Source: Chloroflexota bacterium
Lineage (GTDB): Bacteria; Chloroflexota; Dehalococcoidia; UBA2979
Length of the DNA: 54,893 nucleotides
NCBI GenBank assembly: GCA_003670735.1
Contig: QWQU01000003.1
Location: forward strand, 1-54,893
Direction of reading: 5' to 3'
Part shown: positions 1 through 7,745 of the stretch, in pieces
Layout: each line of letters begins with the position of its first letter
How positions within the stretch are numbered: position 1 is the stretch's first letter
Translations under genes and position numbers: made by a program
Notes under the pieces: generated by a model
What the model was told of the DNA's origin: nothing
The model's input: only the letters and a program-made list of their open reading frames with translations
Databases searched by the model: none

Positions 1-866
1 CCCTGGCCGGCGTTGCCGTAGGGACCTCGATCGCGACGGAGTGAGGGGGGCGCGCGTCGGGCAGCGCCGAGCAGGTCACCAGTCCTACCGGAGTCGACGG
101 AGCGGGTGGAGACGGTCGCAGAGGCGGCATCCCAGACATCGCGCCAAGGGCTAGCAGGCGTGCCCTGGCGGGGCTCGCCGTGCTCGCCATCGGGAGTGGC
201 CGCGGCGGCAAGCATCTCCTCGGGTACATCGAGGTCGGCGACGAGCGCCGCGGTCATGTCGGTGATGTTGCGGGTGCGCGTGAAGAGGTCGGCGAGGGCG
301 CGCTCGGCGCCGGTCGCGAGGGCGCTCGCGACGGCAGACTGGCCGATCGCCTGATCGACATTGCTCGTGAGCATCAGCATCAGGCGGTGCTCGACGAGTA
401 GCTGCTGGAACTGCGGGTTGATGCTCTCGGCACCACCGACGGGCTCGGCGCCATCGCCTTCGGCGGCGGCGATGCGGGCGAGGCCCTCGGGGCCCTGGAT
501 GTAGACGACGCCGGGGCCGACCTGGGCGATGGTCGCCTCGCCGTCGCGGATGGCGATGCAGGTGAGGCCGACGGAGACGGCGTGCTCCCGGAGCGAGCGG
601 CGATTCCACTCGGCGAGGTTGGCGTGGGCCTGGCGGAGGGCGCGGAGCAGACCACCGGTGACGGAGAGGGACTCGCGCGCGAAGAGCTCAGAGACGGCGT
701 CGGCAACCTGCGGGGCGAACTCGGTGGAGCGGGCGTCGACCGGCTCGACGAGGACGAGCAAGCGGACGGTCTCGTCCTCGCGCGTCCGTGTGCGGTCAAC
801 GAAGGCGGGGCCGTGCTCGCGCACTGCACCGTCGACGATCGCGTAACGGCCGACCCAAATGCTCAT
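1..866 (-). CDS. PP2C-like (PPM-type) protein, 3' part missing at window edge
   Basis: The minus-strand frame opens with ATG at 866 (MSIWVGRYAIVDG) and stays open to base 1, so the C-terminus lies outside the window; about 288 residues are visible. The sequence alternates hydrophobic strands and acidic turns in a way that recalls PP2C/SpoIIE phosphatases: an early block (LLVLVEPVDARS), a helix (SVTGGLLRALRQAHANLAEW) and a core strand pair (VGLTCIAIRDGEATIAQVGP). The canonical metal-binding DG pair near the N-terminus is not obvious, so it may be a catalytically inactive relative. A GAGG just before the ATG can serve as the ribosome binding site. The family call is by resemblance only; the reading frame itself is convincing because of its length and codon pattern. 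Confidence 0.6.
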   Translation of the reverse strand, partial: MSIWVGRYAIVDGAVREHGPAFVDRTRTREDETVRLLVLVEPVDARSTEFAPQVADAVSELFARESLSVTGGLLRALRQAHANLAEWNRRSLREHAVSVGLTCIAIRDGEATIAQVGPGVVYIQGPEGLARIAAAEGDGAEPVGGAESINPQFQQLLVEHRLMLMLTSNVDQAIGQSAVASALATGAERALADLFTRTRNITDMTAALVADLDVPEEMLAAAATPDGEHGEPRQGTPASPWRDVWDAASATVSTRSVDSGRTGDLLGAARRAPPSLRRDRGPYGNAGQ

Positions 867-1095
867 GCGCCTCGTGTCTGTTTCAACCGTGGGGAGCAGG
901 CCGTTCGGGCGAGTGTAGGCGGCGTGTTCGGGCCCGTCGACCTGCCATTTTGCTGACGGAGGCCGTTCGTGCGCGGTCTCCTGCGTTTGCAACGGGCTCC
1001 GCGCACTCGCGTTCGCCTCGATGCATCGGGGTGAGCGTGCATCACGTATGGTATCCGGGTGATGGTGTGAGTCGACCTCGGGAATGGAGCGCGGG

Positions 1096-1386
1096 ATGCC
1101 AAACCGACGAGTGCCCCGGGCGTTTTCGTTGATCTGGGGCAGTGGCAAGGTGATCGAGGAAGCAGCGATCGAGGGTGGTCTGCACGCCCCGGCGTTGCAG
1201 CTGCTGTCGTACGAAGACGGCGAGAAAAAGGGCCAGATGGCGATTCGCTTCGCCGCCTATGACACGGACGGCGAGCTGGAACGACGGCCACTGATCATCA
1301 ATGAGCGTGAGCTGTCTTCACTGAAGAAGGAGCTCGATCGCTCGCCGAAGATGAAGGCGCTGCTGAAGAAGCTCGTCGCCGACTAA
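1096..1386 (+). CDS. Hypothetical protein (96 aa), basic C-terminus
   Basis: Small intact gene. I chose the ATG at 1096 over the upstream in-frame ATG at 1084 because GGAG sits about six bases before it. The product begins MPNRRVPRAFSLIWGSGKVI and ends in a lysine-rich amphipathic helix (LKKELDRSPKMKALLKKLVAD). A central segment (QMAIRFAAYDTDGELERRPL) looks like a beta hairpin. There is no signal peptide, membrane segment or known motif. It stands alone on the plus strand, and its stop overlaps the stop of the converging Doc remnant by three bases. I do not recognise the family. Confidence 0.7.
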   Translation: MPNRRVPRAFSLIWGSGKVIEEAAIEGGLHAPALQLLSYEDGEKKGQMAIRFAAYDTDGELERRPLIINERELSSLKKELDRSPKMKALLKKLVAD

Positions 1387-1988
1387 ACGTCACCACCAGT
1401 TGCTCGCCGAGCGCGGAGATGAGTTAGCCACGAATCCAGTAACTCTGGATTGAGATCTCCGCGAGCATGGGCCGACATGAAAGGGCCCCACGAATCCGTT
1501 GCCTCAGCGTTCTCGACAAAGAATTCCTCACGCGCGCGACTCAGTTCAAACATTTCATGCCGGATGAAATCAGCGGTTAACGGGATCGTTGGCCCTCCAC
1601 CAGTCGTCCAAGACTCGATGAACTGAGACAGCCAAACGAAGTTCGTCTCACCAGACGCACATCGAAGCGCCACATCGACAGCATCGTCATTGCTCCAGAA
1701 GTACACGAACCCATTCGCTAGTAGCGTCGAGTGCAGCACCGTGACAGCAAGTCTTTTGTTCCCGTCTTCCAGAGCATGATTCGCGGCGATAGAACGCACC
1801 ATCGCTGCAAGCCCGTCGTAGAACGACTCGTAGTAGGGCTGATGAGGCAACGCAATCGCGGACTCTTAGAGTCCGCGATTGAGCACTCTGAATGCTGGGT
1901 AGGGGTTATCAGCAGAACCGAACAGACCCGTTGCAAGCTCGTACAGGATGTCGACCAGCTCAACGAAGGTGGGCCACCGATACGCTAC
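1383..1988 (-). pseudogene. Doc-type (Fic fold) toxin, broken by in-frame TAA and lacking a start codon
   Basis: The frame from about 1988 down to 1383 reads as one Doc/Fic protein of about 200 residues. The C-terminal part carries the Fic signature HALEDGNKRLA, matching HxFx(D/E)(G/A)N(K/G)R. Doc-family toxins phosphorylate EF-Tu; other Fic proteins AMPylate. A TAA at 1866-1868 splits the protein exactly where the family normally has Leu in the GLLESA motif (here RGL-stop-ESAIALP), so one T-to-A change of TTA would explain it. No ATG, GTG or TTG exists in frame between the upstream small gene and the stop: the frame passes through GTA at 1988, next to that gene's TAG. Two lesions point to a pseudogene. 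The distal 155 codons could still be made from an internal ATG at 1850, keeping the catalytic motif but losing the N-terminal helix. Confidence 0.8.
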
Positions 1989-2104
1989 TTGTCCTTCAGG
2001 TCCTCCAGCGCCTTGCGGTTGATCTCGATCACCACTCGCGCTGCCTGACGGAACGGGTTGTCCGACGGAGTCGTCGGCTTGCTGATGTCGATGTTCTCGG
2101 CCAT
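1985..2104 (-). CDS. 39-aa upstream partner of the Doc toxin, putative antitoxin
   Basis: ATG at 2104 follows a clear GAGGAG about nine bases upstream. The peptide starts MAENIDISKPTTPSDNPFRQ and ends in a charged helix (VVIEINRKALEDLKDK). Its TAG overlaps the first recognisable codon of the Doc frame, the tight coupling expected of a toxin-antitoxin pair. It lacks the N-terminal DNA-binding fold of Phd; the disordered head plus amphipathic helix is more like a toxin-neutralising segment alone. Function is inferred from position only. It is too short to be found by ordinary gene length cutoffs. Confidence 0.65.
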   Translation of the reverse strand: MAENIDISKPTTPSDNPFRQAARVVIEINRKALEDLKDK

Positions 2105-2142
2105 GTGCTGACGTCTCCTCTCGTGTCATACATCGCTCCGCT

Positions 2143-2164
2143 GCGTGACAACATGTTGTCACGC
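2143..2164. promoter_or_regulatory. 22-bp perfect palindrome upstream of the antitoxin/Doc pair
   Basis: A perfect inverted repeat centred on TGACAACATGTTGTCA, extended by GCG/CGC on the outside, lies 39 bp upstream of the small antitoxin-like gene. On the minus strand its right half supplies a TTGTCA that could be a -35 box, with TATGAC about 15 bp further on, so a bound repressor would cover the promoter. Toxin-antitoxin operons are commonly autoregulated through such sites, but the 39-aa partner has no obvious DNA-binding domain. Confidence 0.6.
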
Positions 2165-2245
2165 ACTCGAAGGCCTCGCAAAACGGAGCACTCGCCTACT
2201 CATATCTTCGAGCAAAGGAGTAACTCCAATAGCCGTCAGGCACCG

Positions 2246-5200
2246 CTACGCGCGTTGGAGGGCGAGCGTGACGGTGTGGCCCTCGATGTCGACTTCGACG
2301 GAGGTGCCTGCGGGGGCCGGGACGTCGGGGCCGTCGCCGGCGTCGAGGGAGAGTGCGAGCACTTCCTCGGCGATGGTGGGGCCGTGGTCGGCGAAGACTT
2401 TGCCGATGATGGCATCGCCTCGCCACACGACGCGCACGCGATCGGTGACCTCGAGGTCGGCTTCGCGGCGGAGGTCCTGGAGGCGACGCACGAGCTCGCG
2501 GGCGAGGCCTTCGCTCTCGAGCTCGGCGGTGATGGTCGCGTCGACGAGCGCGACGTAGCCGGCTTCTTCGGCGGCAGACCAGCCTTCGCTCGCCTCGACA
2601 CCGACAAGCAGGTCGCCGGCGGTCAGCTCGTACTCACCGATCTGCAGCGGCTCGCCGGCGCGCATGCGACGAGAGATCTCGGCGGCATCAGCGCCGTTGA
2701 TCGCGGCACGCAGCGGGCCGAGCGCCGAGCCGAAGCGCGGGCCGAGCACGGGCAGGTTCGGGCGCAGCGAGTAGCGCAGGCGCTCGTCGGTCGCGACGAC
2801 GGTGACCGTCTTCACGTTGAGCTCATCGGCGACCTGGTCAGCAAGACGCGTGAGCGCGTCGCGCTCGTTGTCGTTGCGCGGAACGAGCACGGCCTCGGCG
2901 AGCGGCTGGCGCACACGGAGGTCGGCCTGCTGCCGCGCGGCGCGACCGAGCGAGACCATGCGCTGCACGAGCGCGACATCCGCACTGAGCTGCTCATCAA
3001 TCGCGGACTCATCGACCTCGGGCCACATGTCGAGGTGCACCGAGTCCGGCGCACCGGTGACAGAGGCGGCGACGAGGTTGCGGTACATCGACTCCGCGAG
3101 GAACGGCGTGAACGGCGCGAGCAACCTCGCGATCGTCGTGAGGCACTCGTAGAGCGTGTGCAGCGCGGCCTGCGTGTCGGTGGAGTCGTCGGACTTCCAG
3201 AAGCGACGACGACTGCGACGCACGTACCAGTTGGACAACTGCTCGACGAACTCGCCGATGGGGCGCGCGGCGTCAGCAGGCTCGTAGGCCTCGAGCGCAT
3301 CGGTGACACGGCGCACGGTGCGGTGCAGCTCACTGCGCACCCAGCGGTCGAGGTCGGTGCGTTGCGCGTCCGTCGGCGGTGCGCTGTTGGCATCGAAGTT
3401 CGCGATGTTCGCGTAGGTGACGAAGAACGAGTACGTGTTCCACAGCGTCGAGATGAAGCGACGCGACACCTCGCCGACCAACTCCGTCGAGAAGCGACGT
3501 GGGTTGCCGGGAGGCGATGCGGTGTACAAGCACCAACGCAATGCGTCGGCGCCATGCACGTTGAGCACGCTCCACGGGTCAACGACGTTGCCCTTGGACT
3601 TCGACATCTTCTGGCCGTTGCCATCGAGGATGTGACCGAGGCTGATCACGTTGCGATACGCGATCGACTCCGGCAGATCCTCGGTGCGGTGCAGCAAGGT
3701 CGCGAGCGCGTGCAGCGTGTAGAACCAGCCACGCGTCTGGTCGACGGCCTCGCAGATGAAGTCGGCGGGGAAGACGGAGTCGAAGTCGTCCGAGCCCTCG
3801 AAGGGGAAGTGGCGCTGCGCGTACGGCATCGCCCCGGAGTCGAACCACGCGTCAGCAACCTCGGGCGTGCGGCGCATCTCGCCACTGCACTCAGGCTGAG
3901 CGCAGGGGAGTGTGACCGCGTCGATGTACGGGCGGTGCGGATCCTCGATCTCGCTCGATGCACCGGAGCGTGCGCGCAACTCGTCATACGAGCCGATGCA
4001 CTCGGTGGTGCCGCACTCCTCGCACGTCCAGAAGGGCAGCGGCGTGCCCCAGTAGCGCTCGCGCGAAACGGCCCAGTCGATGTTGCCAGCGAGCCATTCG
4101 CCGAAGCGGCCGTCCTTGATGTGGTCGGGCACCCAGTGGATGCGCTGGTTGCCCTCGATCAGGTCGTCGCGCACGGCGGTGGTGCGGATGTACCAGCTCG
4201 GCTTCGCGTAGTAGAGGACGGGCGTGTCACAGCGCCAGCAGAACGGATACGTGTGCTGGATCTGCTCGTCGCGCAGGAGCACACCTCGACCGCGCAGGTC
4301 GCGGCGGATGTCGCGGTCGGCATCCTTCACGAACTGACCAGCCCAGGGGCCGGCAGTGAAGCGACCATCGAGGCCGACCGGCTGCAGGAAGAGCAGCCCT
4401 TCGGCACGACCGAGCGCGTAGTCGTCCTCACCGAAGGCGGGAGCGATGTGCACGATGCCGGTGCCGTCATTGGTGGCGACGAAGTCGGCGGCAACGACGT
4501 GTCGCGTCGGGCCGGTGTCACCTTCCTCCAGTGGGCGCGTGCGGCCGTTGACGAAGGAGAGCGCCTCGACGCCCCAGTCGCGGGACTCGTAGAGCGGCTC
4601 GTAGTTCACGCCGACGAGGTCGGTGCCCTTGAGCATGCCAACGAGGCGCGTGTCACCGGACCACACGGGGCGACGACCGCTCTGGTCGTGGCCTTCCGGA
4701 TCATCCATCGCGACGCCCGGGATGATCTCGGCGCGGTCGTAGGCGACGACCATGCGGACACGGCCCTGGCTCGGGTGATCCGAGCCGTACTCGACGAGCA
4801 CGTAGTCCGCCTCGGCGTTGACGGCGAGGGCGACGTTGCCGGGGAGCGTCCACGGGGTCGTGGTCCAGGCGACGATGTAGGTCGGCACCTCGTCCTTGAG
4901 CTTGAGCACGTCCGGCGCGTCGCGGTTCATCGAGAGCGGTGCGTGGAAGAGCACGGTGACGCTGGGGTCGGGGGTGTCCTCTTTGTAGCCGAGTGCGATC
5001 TCGTGCGATGAGAGCGAGGTCTCACAGCGCGGGCAGTGCGGCGTGACGCGATAGTCACGGAACATCAGGTTGTTGTCCCAGAGGCGCTTGAAGATCCACC
5101 AGCAGCTTTCGACGTACTCGCGGTGGTACGTGACGTACGGCGTGTCCATGTCGACCCAGTAGCCGATGCGGGAGGTCATACGCTCCCACTCGGAGACGTA

Positions 5201-5578
5201 CTTGAAGACGGACTCGCGGCACATCTGGTTGAAGGCCTCGATGCCGTAGGCCTCGATCTCCCGCTTCGAGTGCAGGTCGAGCTGGCGCTCTACCTCGAGC
5301 TCCACGGGCAGGCCGTGCGTGTCCCAACCGCCTTTGCGGGGGACGCGGTAGCCGCGCATCGTGCGGTAGCGGGGTACGAGATCCTTGAACACGCGCGCGA
5401 GCACGTGGTGGATGCCGGGGTTGCCGTTCGCGGTGGGCGGACCTTCGTAGAACGAGAAGATCTTGTCGGCGGGGCGCTCTTCGACGCTGCGCTTGAAGAT
5501 GTCGTGGTCGTGCCAGAACGCGAGGATGCCTTCCTCGAGATCCGGGAACGAGACGCGCGATGCAACTGGCTCAAACAT
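2246..5578 (-). CDS. ileS: Isoleucine--tRNA ligase (long form)
   Basis: Class I aminoacyl-tRNA synthetase of 1110 residues that charges tRNA-Ile with isoleucine in the cytoplasm. The HIGH site is the variant PGIHH at residues 54-58, the KMSKS loop is GQKMSKSKGN, and WDTHGLPVE is the usual block after HIGH. The CP1 editing domain (TTTPWTLPGN, GTGIVHIAPAFGEDD) and several zinc-type cysteine pairs (CPRC, CWRC, CEEC) are present. I chose ATG at 5578 (MFEPVASRVSF) instead of upstream in-frame starts because GAGGAG lies seven bases before it and the T-box leader ends just there. The convergence of a T-box with an Ile specifier and this product makes the assignment firm. Confidence 0.97.
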   Translation of the reverse strand: MFEPVASRVSFPDLEEGILAFWHDHDIFKRSVEERPADKIFSFYEGPPTANGNPGIHHVLARVFKDLVPRYRTMRGYRVPRKGGWDTHGLPVELEVERQLDLHSKREIEAYGIEAFNQMCRESVFKYVSEWERMTSRIGYWVDMDTPYVTYHREYVESCWWIFKRLWDNNLMFRDYRVTPHCPRCETSLSSHEIALGYKEDTPDPSVTVLFHAPLSMNRDAPDVLKLKDEVPTYIVAWTTTPWTLPGNVALAVNAEADYVLVEYGSDHPSQGRVRMVVAYDRAEIIPGVAMDDPEGHDQSGRRPVWSGDTRLVGMLKGTDLVGVNYEPLYESRDWGVEALSFVNGRTRPLEEGDTGPTRHVVAADFVATNDGTGIVHIAPAFGEDDYALGRAEGLLFLQPVGLDGRFTAGPWAGQFVKDADRDIRRDLRGRGVLLRDEQIQHTYPFCWRCDTPVLYYAKPSWYIRTTAVRDDLIEGNQRIHWVPDHIKDGRFGEWLAGNIDWAVSRERYWGTPLPFWTCEECGTTECIGSYDELRARSGASSEIEDPHRPYIDAVTLPCAQPECSGEMRRTPEVADAWFDSGAMPYAQRHFPFEGSDDFDSVFPADFICEAVDQTRGWFYTLHALATLLHRTEDLPESIAYRNVISLGHILDGNGQKMSKSKGNVVDPWSVLNVHGADALRWCLYTASPPGNPRRFSTELVGEVSRRFISTLWNTYSFFVTYANIANFDANSAPPTDAQRTDLDRWVRSELHRTVRRVTDALEAYEPADAARPIGEFVEQLSNWYVRRSRRRFWKSDDSTDTQAALHTLYECLTTIARLLAPFTPFLAESMYRNLVAASVTGAPDSVHLDMWPEVDESAIDEQLSADVALVQRMVSLGRAARQQADLRVRQPLAEAVLVPRNDNERDALTRLADQVADELNVKTVTVVATDERLRYSLRPNLPVLGPRFGSALGPLRAAINGADAAEISRRMRAGEPLQIGEYELTAGDLLVGVEASEGWSAAEEAGYVALVDATITAELESEGLARELVRRLQDLRREADLEVTDRVRVVWRGDAIIGKVFADHGPTIAEEVLALSLDAGDGPDVPAPAGTSVEVDIEGHTVTLALQRA

Positions 5579-5583
5579 GGGAC

Positions 5584-5880
5584 CGCTCCTCGACGACATT
5601 TCGAGAAGCGGGACGGGCACGACGCCGAAGCGTGCTACCCGCGGTACCACCCGCGTTGCGCGCTGACTCGTGCGTTACGAGTTGCGCGCCACTCAGTGCA
5701 CGGCGATCACCGTGCTGCCCTGGTAACGGTGGGCAGTCCGGCCGCGTCTACTGCCTCGGACGTTGCGAGTCCTGAGGGTTCGGGCGGCGGCTCGGGAGTG
5801 ATGTTCGCTGCGACGCGGGGCGTCCGACTTGCACCGTCTCGGACTCGCTAAGCCTCGTGGTGTCGCAGGTACTGTCTCCG
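5584..5880 (-). promoter_or_regulatory. Isoleucine T-box riboswitch, probably translational
   Basis: The leader of ileS shows all main T-box parts on the minus strand. Stem I has an AGTA bulge opposite GAAC-ATC-A; the specifier ATC (Ile) is at 5800-5802, flanked by matching stems (GGAG/CTCC below, CTGCG/CGCAG above). The antiterminator carries GGGTGGTACCGCGGG at about 5638-5652, where CGCGG/CCGCG closes around the TGGT bulge that reads the tRNA ACCA end. There is no U-tract terminator. Instead 5602-5610 pairs with 5584-5592 (CGCTTCTCG with CGAGGAGCG), hiding the GAGGAG ribosome binding site. Uncharged tRNA-Ile would therefore free translation. The pairing is my own hand fold. Confidence 0.9.
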
Positions 5881-5897
5881 TCAGCGCCTGTCTGTAT

Positions 5898-6134
5898 TCA
5901 GTCTAGATTGCGCGGCGTCGCGTCAGCAATGAGCGCCATCTGTGCTTCCACCGCGCGGATGGCTGCTTCGAGCGCATCCCAACTGATGGCGAGCTGGCGC
6001 TCTTCCTCGGCGGTTGGTGGATCGCCGATCGCGTTTCTGAGGTGCTCATGCTCGGACCGTGCGTCGAAATGACGAGCCCACAGTTCGGCGAGTACTTCGG
6101 CATCGCTCAAATCCTCGTCGGTCTCACCTGCCAA
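5898..6134 (-). CDS. Hypothetical 78-aa alpha-helical protein
   Basis: The frame reads as a charged, probably all-helical protein (AEVLAELWARHFDARSEHEH, then EEERQLAISWDALEAAIRAV). It would start from TTG at 6134 with only a weak ribosome binding site; an alternative TTG lies a few codons in. No membrane segment or known motif is visible. It ends 18 bp before the ileS T-box, so the riboswitch promoter may lie inside its 3' end or the two may be co-transcribed. The composition is protein-like, and the rival frame over the same bases is rich in Ser/Arg and looks like a shadow. Confidence 0.5.
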   Translation of the reverse strand: MAGETDEDLSDAEVLAELWARHFDARSEHEHLRNAIGDPPTAEEERQLAISWDALEAAIRAVEAQMALIADATPRNLD

Positions 6135-6176
6135 GAGTTGTACCCGTAGTTCGAGAACTGGCTCGTGAGGGCGAGT

Positions 6177-6220
6177 GATGGTGCGGCCCCACCAGGATGT
6201 CCTGGCGGGGCCGCACCATC
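6177..6220 (-). terminator. Long perfect hairpin after the zinc-ribbon gene
   Basis: Arms GATGGTGCGGCCCC (6177-6190) and its exact complement (6207-6220) are extended inward by CCAGGA/TCCTGG. The hairpin begins six bases after the stop of the 6226-6687 gene. It has no T-tract on either side, like several other hairpins at gene ends in this window. Confidence 0.7.
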
Positions 6221-6225
6221 TCGGA

Positions 6226-6687
6226 CTACTCGGCGGAGGGGAGCACGACGTTCGCGCTCGGCTCGACCTCTTCCTCTACTTCTTCGGCGGGGGCGCTAGC
6301 GCCGGCTGCAACCAGCGAGGCGAGGCGCTGGGCGGCAGCCTCCTCGGCGGCCTCCTGGCGCTCGCGGACAGCGTTGTAGCAGTTGGAGCAGAAGACCGGG
6401 CGGTCACCGCGGGGGAGGAACGGGATCTCGGTGGTCTGGCCACACTCGTTGCACACGGCAGCGTGGAGCTGGCGCGGGGTGCGACCACCCCACGAGACGA
6501 AGACGCCGTAGCTCGGGGCCTCCTCGCGCTCATCGGGGCGCATCGTGCGGCGGTTAGCGCGGCAGCTGGGGCAGCGCACGGGGTCGTGCTGCAGGCCCTT
6601 GGTGGCGTAGAACTCCTGCTCGCCAGCGGTGAAGACGTAGGTAGAGCCGCAATCGCGGCAGGTCAGCTCGCGGTCGGAAAAGGCCAC
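6226..6687 (-). CDS. Zinc-ribbon protein with two CxxC modules (153 aa)
   Basis: GTG at 6687 follows GAGGAG at six bases, giving a product that starts with the conserved SDRELTCRDCGSTYVFTAGE. The first zinc module pairs CRDC with CPSCRANRR about 30 residues later, as in the probable zinc-binding domain common in Chloroflexota and other bacteria. A second module (CNECG ... FCSNCY) follows around residues 95-120. The tail is an Ala/Glu-rich, likely disordered segment. Such proteins are usually annotated only as zinc-ribbon proteins; a role in RNA or DNA binding is plausible but unproven. It is transcribed away from the 6841 gene. Confidence 0.85.
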   Translation of the reverse strand: MAFSDRELTCRDCGSTYVFTAGEQEFYATKGLQHDPVRCPSCRANRRTMRPDEREEAPSYGVFVSWGGRTPRQLHAAVCNECGQTTEIPFLPRGDRPVFCSNCYNAVRERQEAAEEAAAQRLASLVAAGASAPAEEVEEEVEPSANVVLPSAE

Positions 6688-6738
6688 GGTGAGCTCCTCT
6701 CGAACGCCCCGGGATGGATTTGGGCACAACGCAGTGAG

Positions 6739-6768
6739 GCGCAGGCTGTCGCCTGCGCTTTGTTTGTG
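6739..6768 (+). terminator. Orphan intrinsic terminator between divergent genes
   Basis: GCGCAGGC (6739-6746), TGTC loop, GCCTGCGC (6751-6758), then TTTGTTTGTG form a classic rho-independent terminator on the plus strand. No plus-strand gene precedes it, so it would stop antisense transcription coming through the zinc-ribbon gene or a short RNA starting nearby. On the minus strand the same hairpin sits in the 5' leader of the zinc-ribbon gene. Confidence 0.6.
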
Positions 6769-6793
6769 TCCCTTGTGTTGTTGGGGCGCGCTA

Positions 6794-6799
6794 ATTATA
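6794..6799 (-). promoter_or_regulatory. Perfect -10 box for the zinc-ribbon gene
   Basis: The minus strand reads TATAAT here, 107 bp before the GTG start of the zinc-ribbon gene. I could not find a good -35 hexamer 16-18 bp upstream. The same AT-rich patch may also serve the divergent gene at 6841. Confidence 0.4.
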
Positions 6800-6840
6800 G
6801 CAGGTCACAGACCATTACGATTGCGCGTGGAGGGCGCGCC

Positions 6841-7719
6841 ATGGGAGTCGATGAGCCTGATGTTCTCTCGGTCGGCGATGCGGACAGCCTCGAGGCTGCT
6901 GCTACGCAGTACATCCGAGGCGAATTGGAACGCGCGCAAACAGGCCCCGGCGCGGCAGGCGCTGAAGCCTACCTGCTCGCCGCTCTCGAAGGGCTCCCCT
7001 GGGTAGGCGGGTTTATCGCTGCCGGTGCTGCGATGCGCGAACGCGGTGAAACGATCCGGCGCGACTCACTACAAGGCATGTGGCTTGAACCGCACGAGGC
7101 GAAGCTGGCGCGTCTCCGGGCATTGATCGACGAGATGCGAAAGTCTTTCGAGAACCTCGGCGAGGAGGTTCTTCAGCGGGTTCGGAGCGAGGAATATCTA
7201 CAACTCGTTCGGAAAGCTATCCGCGTCTGGGATCAAGCCGACACCGAGGAGAAGCGTCGATACGTCGCGAACCTGCTGATGAACGCCGGCGGAGGAGCGC
7301 GCCTTGCGAGCGACGACGTCGTGCGGTTATTCATCGAGTGGCTCGACATGTACCACGAGTCGCATTTCACAGTGATTCGCGAGATCTATCAGCACCCAGG
7401 CTCTACGCGATTCGATATCTGGACTCGCGCGTGGGGCGAGGTACCTCGCGAAAACTCAGCCGAGGCTGATCTCTACCGACGACTCATTCGCGATCTCAGT
7501 ACGGGCGGCGTGATTCGTCAGGAGCGCGAAGTTACAGTGACCGGCGAATTTGTTCGGAAAACTCCCGCTCGGCGGCCTCGCGGCGCTCCGCGTTCCACAA
7601 CACGGGACTCGTCATTTGACGATGAAGACCCTTACGAGCTGACCGAACTTGGGGAACAGTTCGTTCACTACACAATGAATGAAGTGGTTGATCGCATAGG
7701 AGGACCGGGCAGCGCCTAG
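6841..7719 (+). CDS. Unknown 292-aa protein with a hydrophobic hairpin, possible defence-type protein
   Basis: ATG at 6841 follows GGAGGG. The N-terminal third holds a hydrophobic glycine-rich stretch (LEGLPWVGGFIAAGAAM) that could insert in a membrane, then a long charged helix (LARLRALIDEMRKSFENLGE). The middle contains EEKRRYVANLLMNAGG followed by DDVVRLFIEWLDMYHESHFTVI, a layout I have seen in poorly described proteins with a hydrophobic hairpin and a C-terminal winged-helix-like segment. The tail is basic then acidic (KTPARRPRG ... DDEDPYELTELGEQFVHY). Codon use is less GC-biased than its neighbours (many TTC/TTT, GAA, CGA), hinting at transfer. No enzyme motif is visible and I do not assign a function. 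Confidence 0.75.
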   Translation: MGVDEPDVLSVGDADSLEAAATQYIRGELERAQTGPGAAGAEAYLLAALEGLPWVGGFIAAGAAMRERGETIRRDSLQGMWLEPHEAKLARLRALIDEMRKSFENLGEEVLQRVRSEEYLQLVRKAIRVWDQADTEEKRRYVANLLMNAGGGARLASDDVVRLFIEWLDMYHESHFTVIREIYQHPGSTRFDIWTRAWGEVPRENSAEADLYRRLIRDLSTGGVIRQEREVTVTGEFVRKTPARRPRGAPRSTTRDSSFDDEDPYELTELGEQFVHYTMNEVVDRIGGPGSA

Positions 7720-7745
7720 TTCTCGCAGAGGCCGGCGGCTCAGGG

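Noticed and set aside
1892-5011. 1039-codon open frame on the plus strand, opposite ileS
   Set aside because: It is exactly antisense to the coding frame of ileS. Its translation is low-complexity Arg/Val/Gly/Asp-rich without motifs, a normal effect of GC-rich codon bias.
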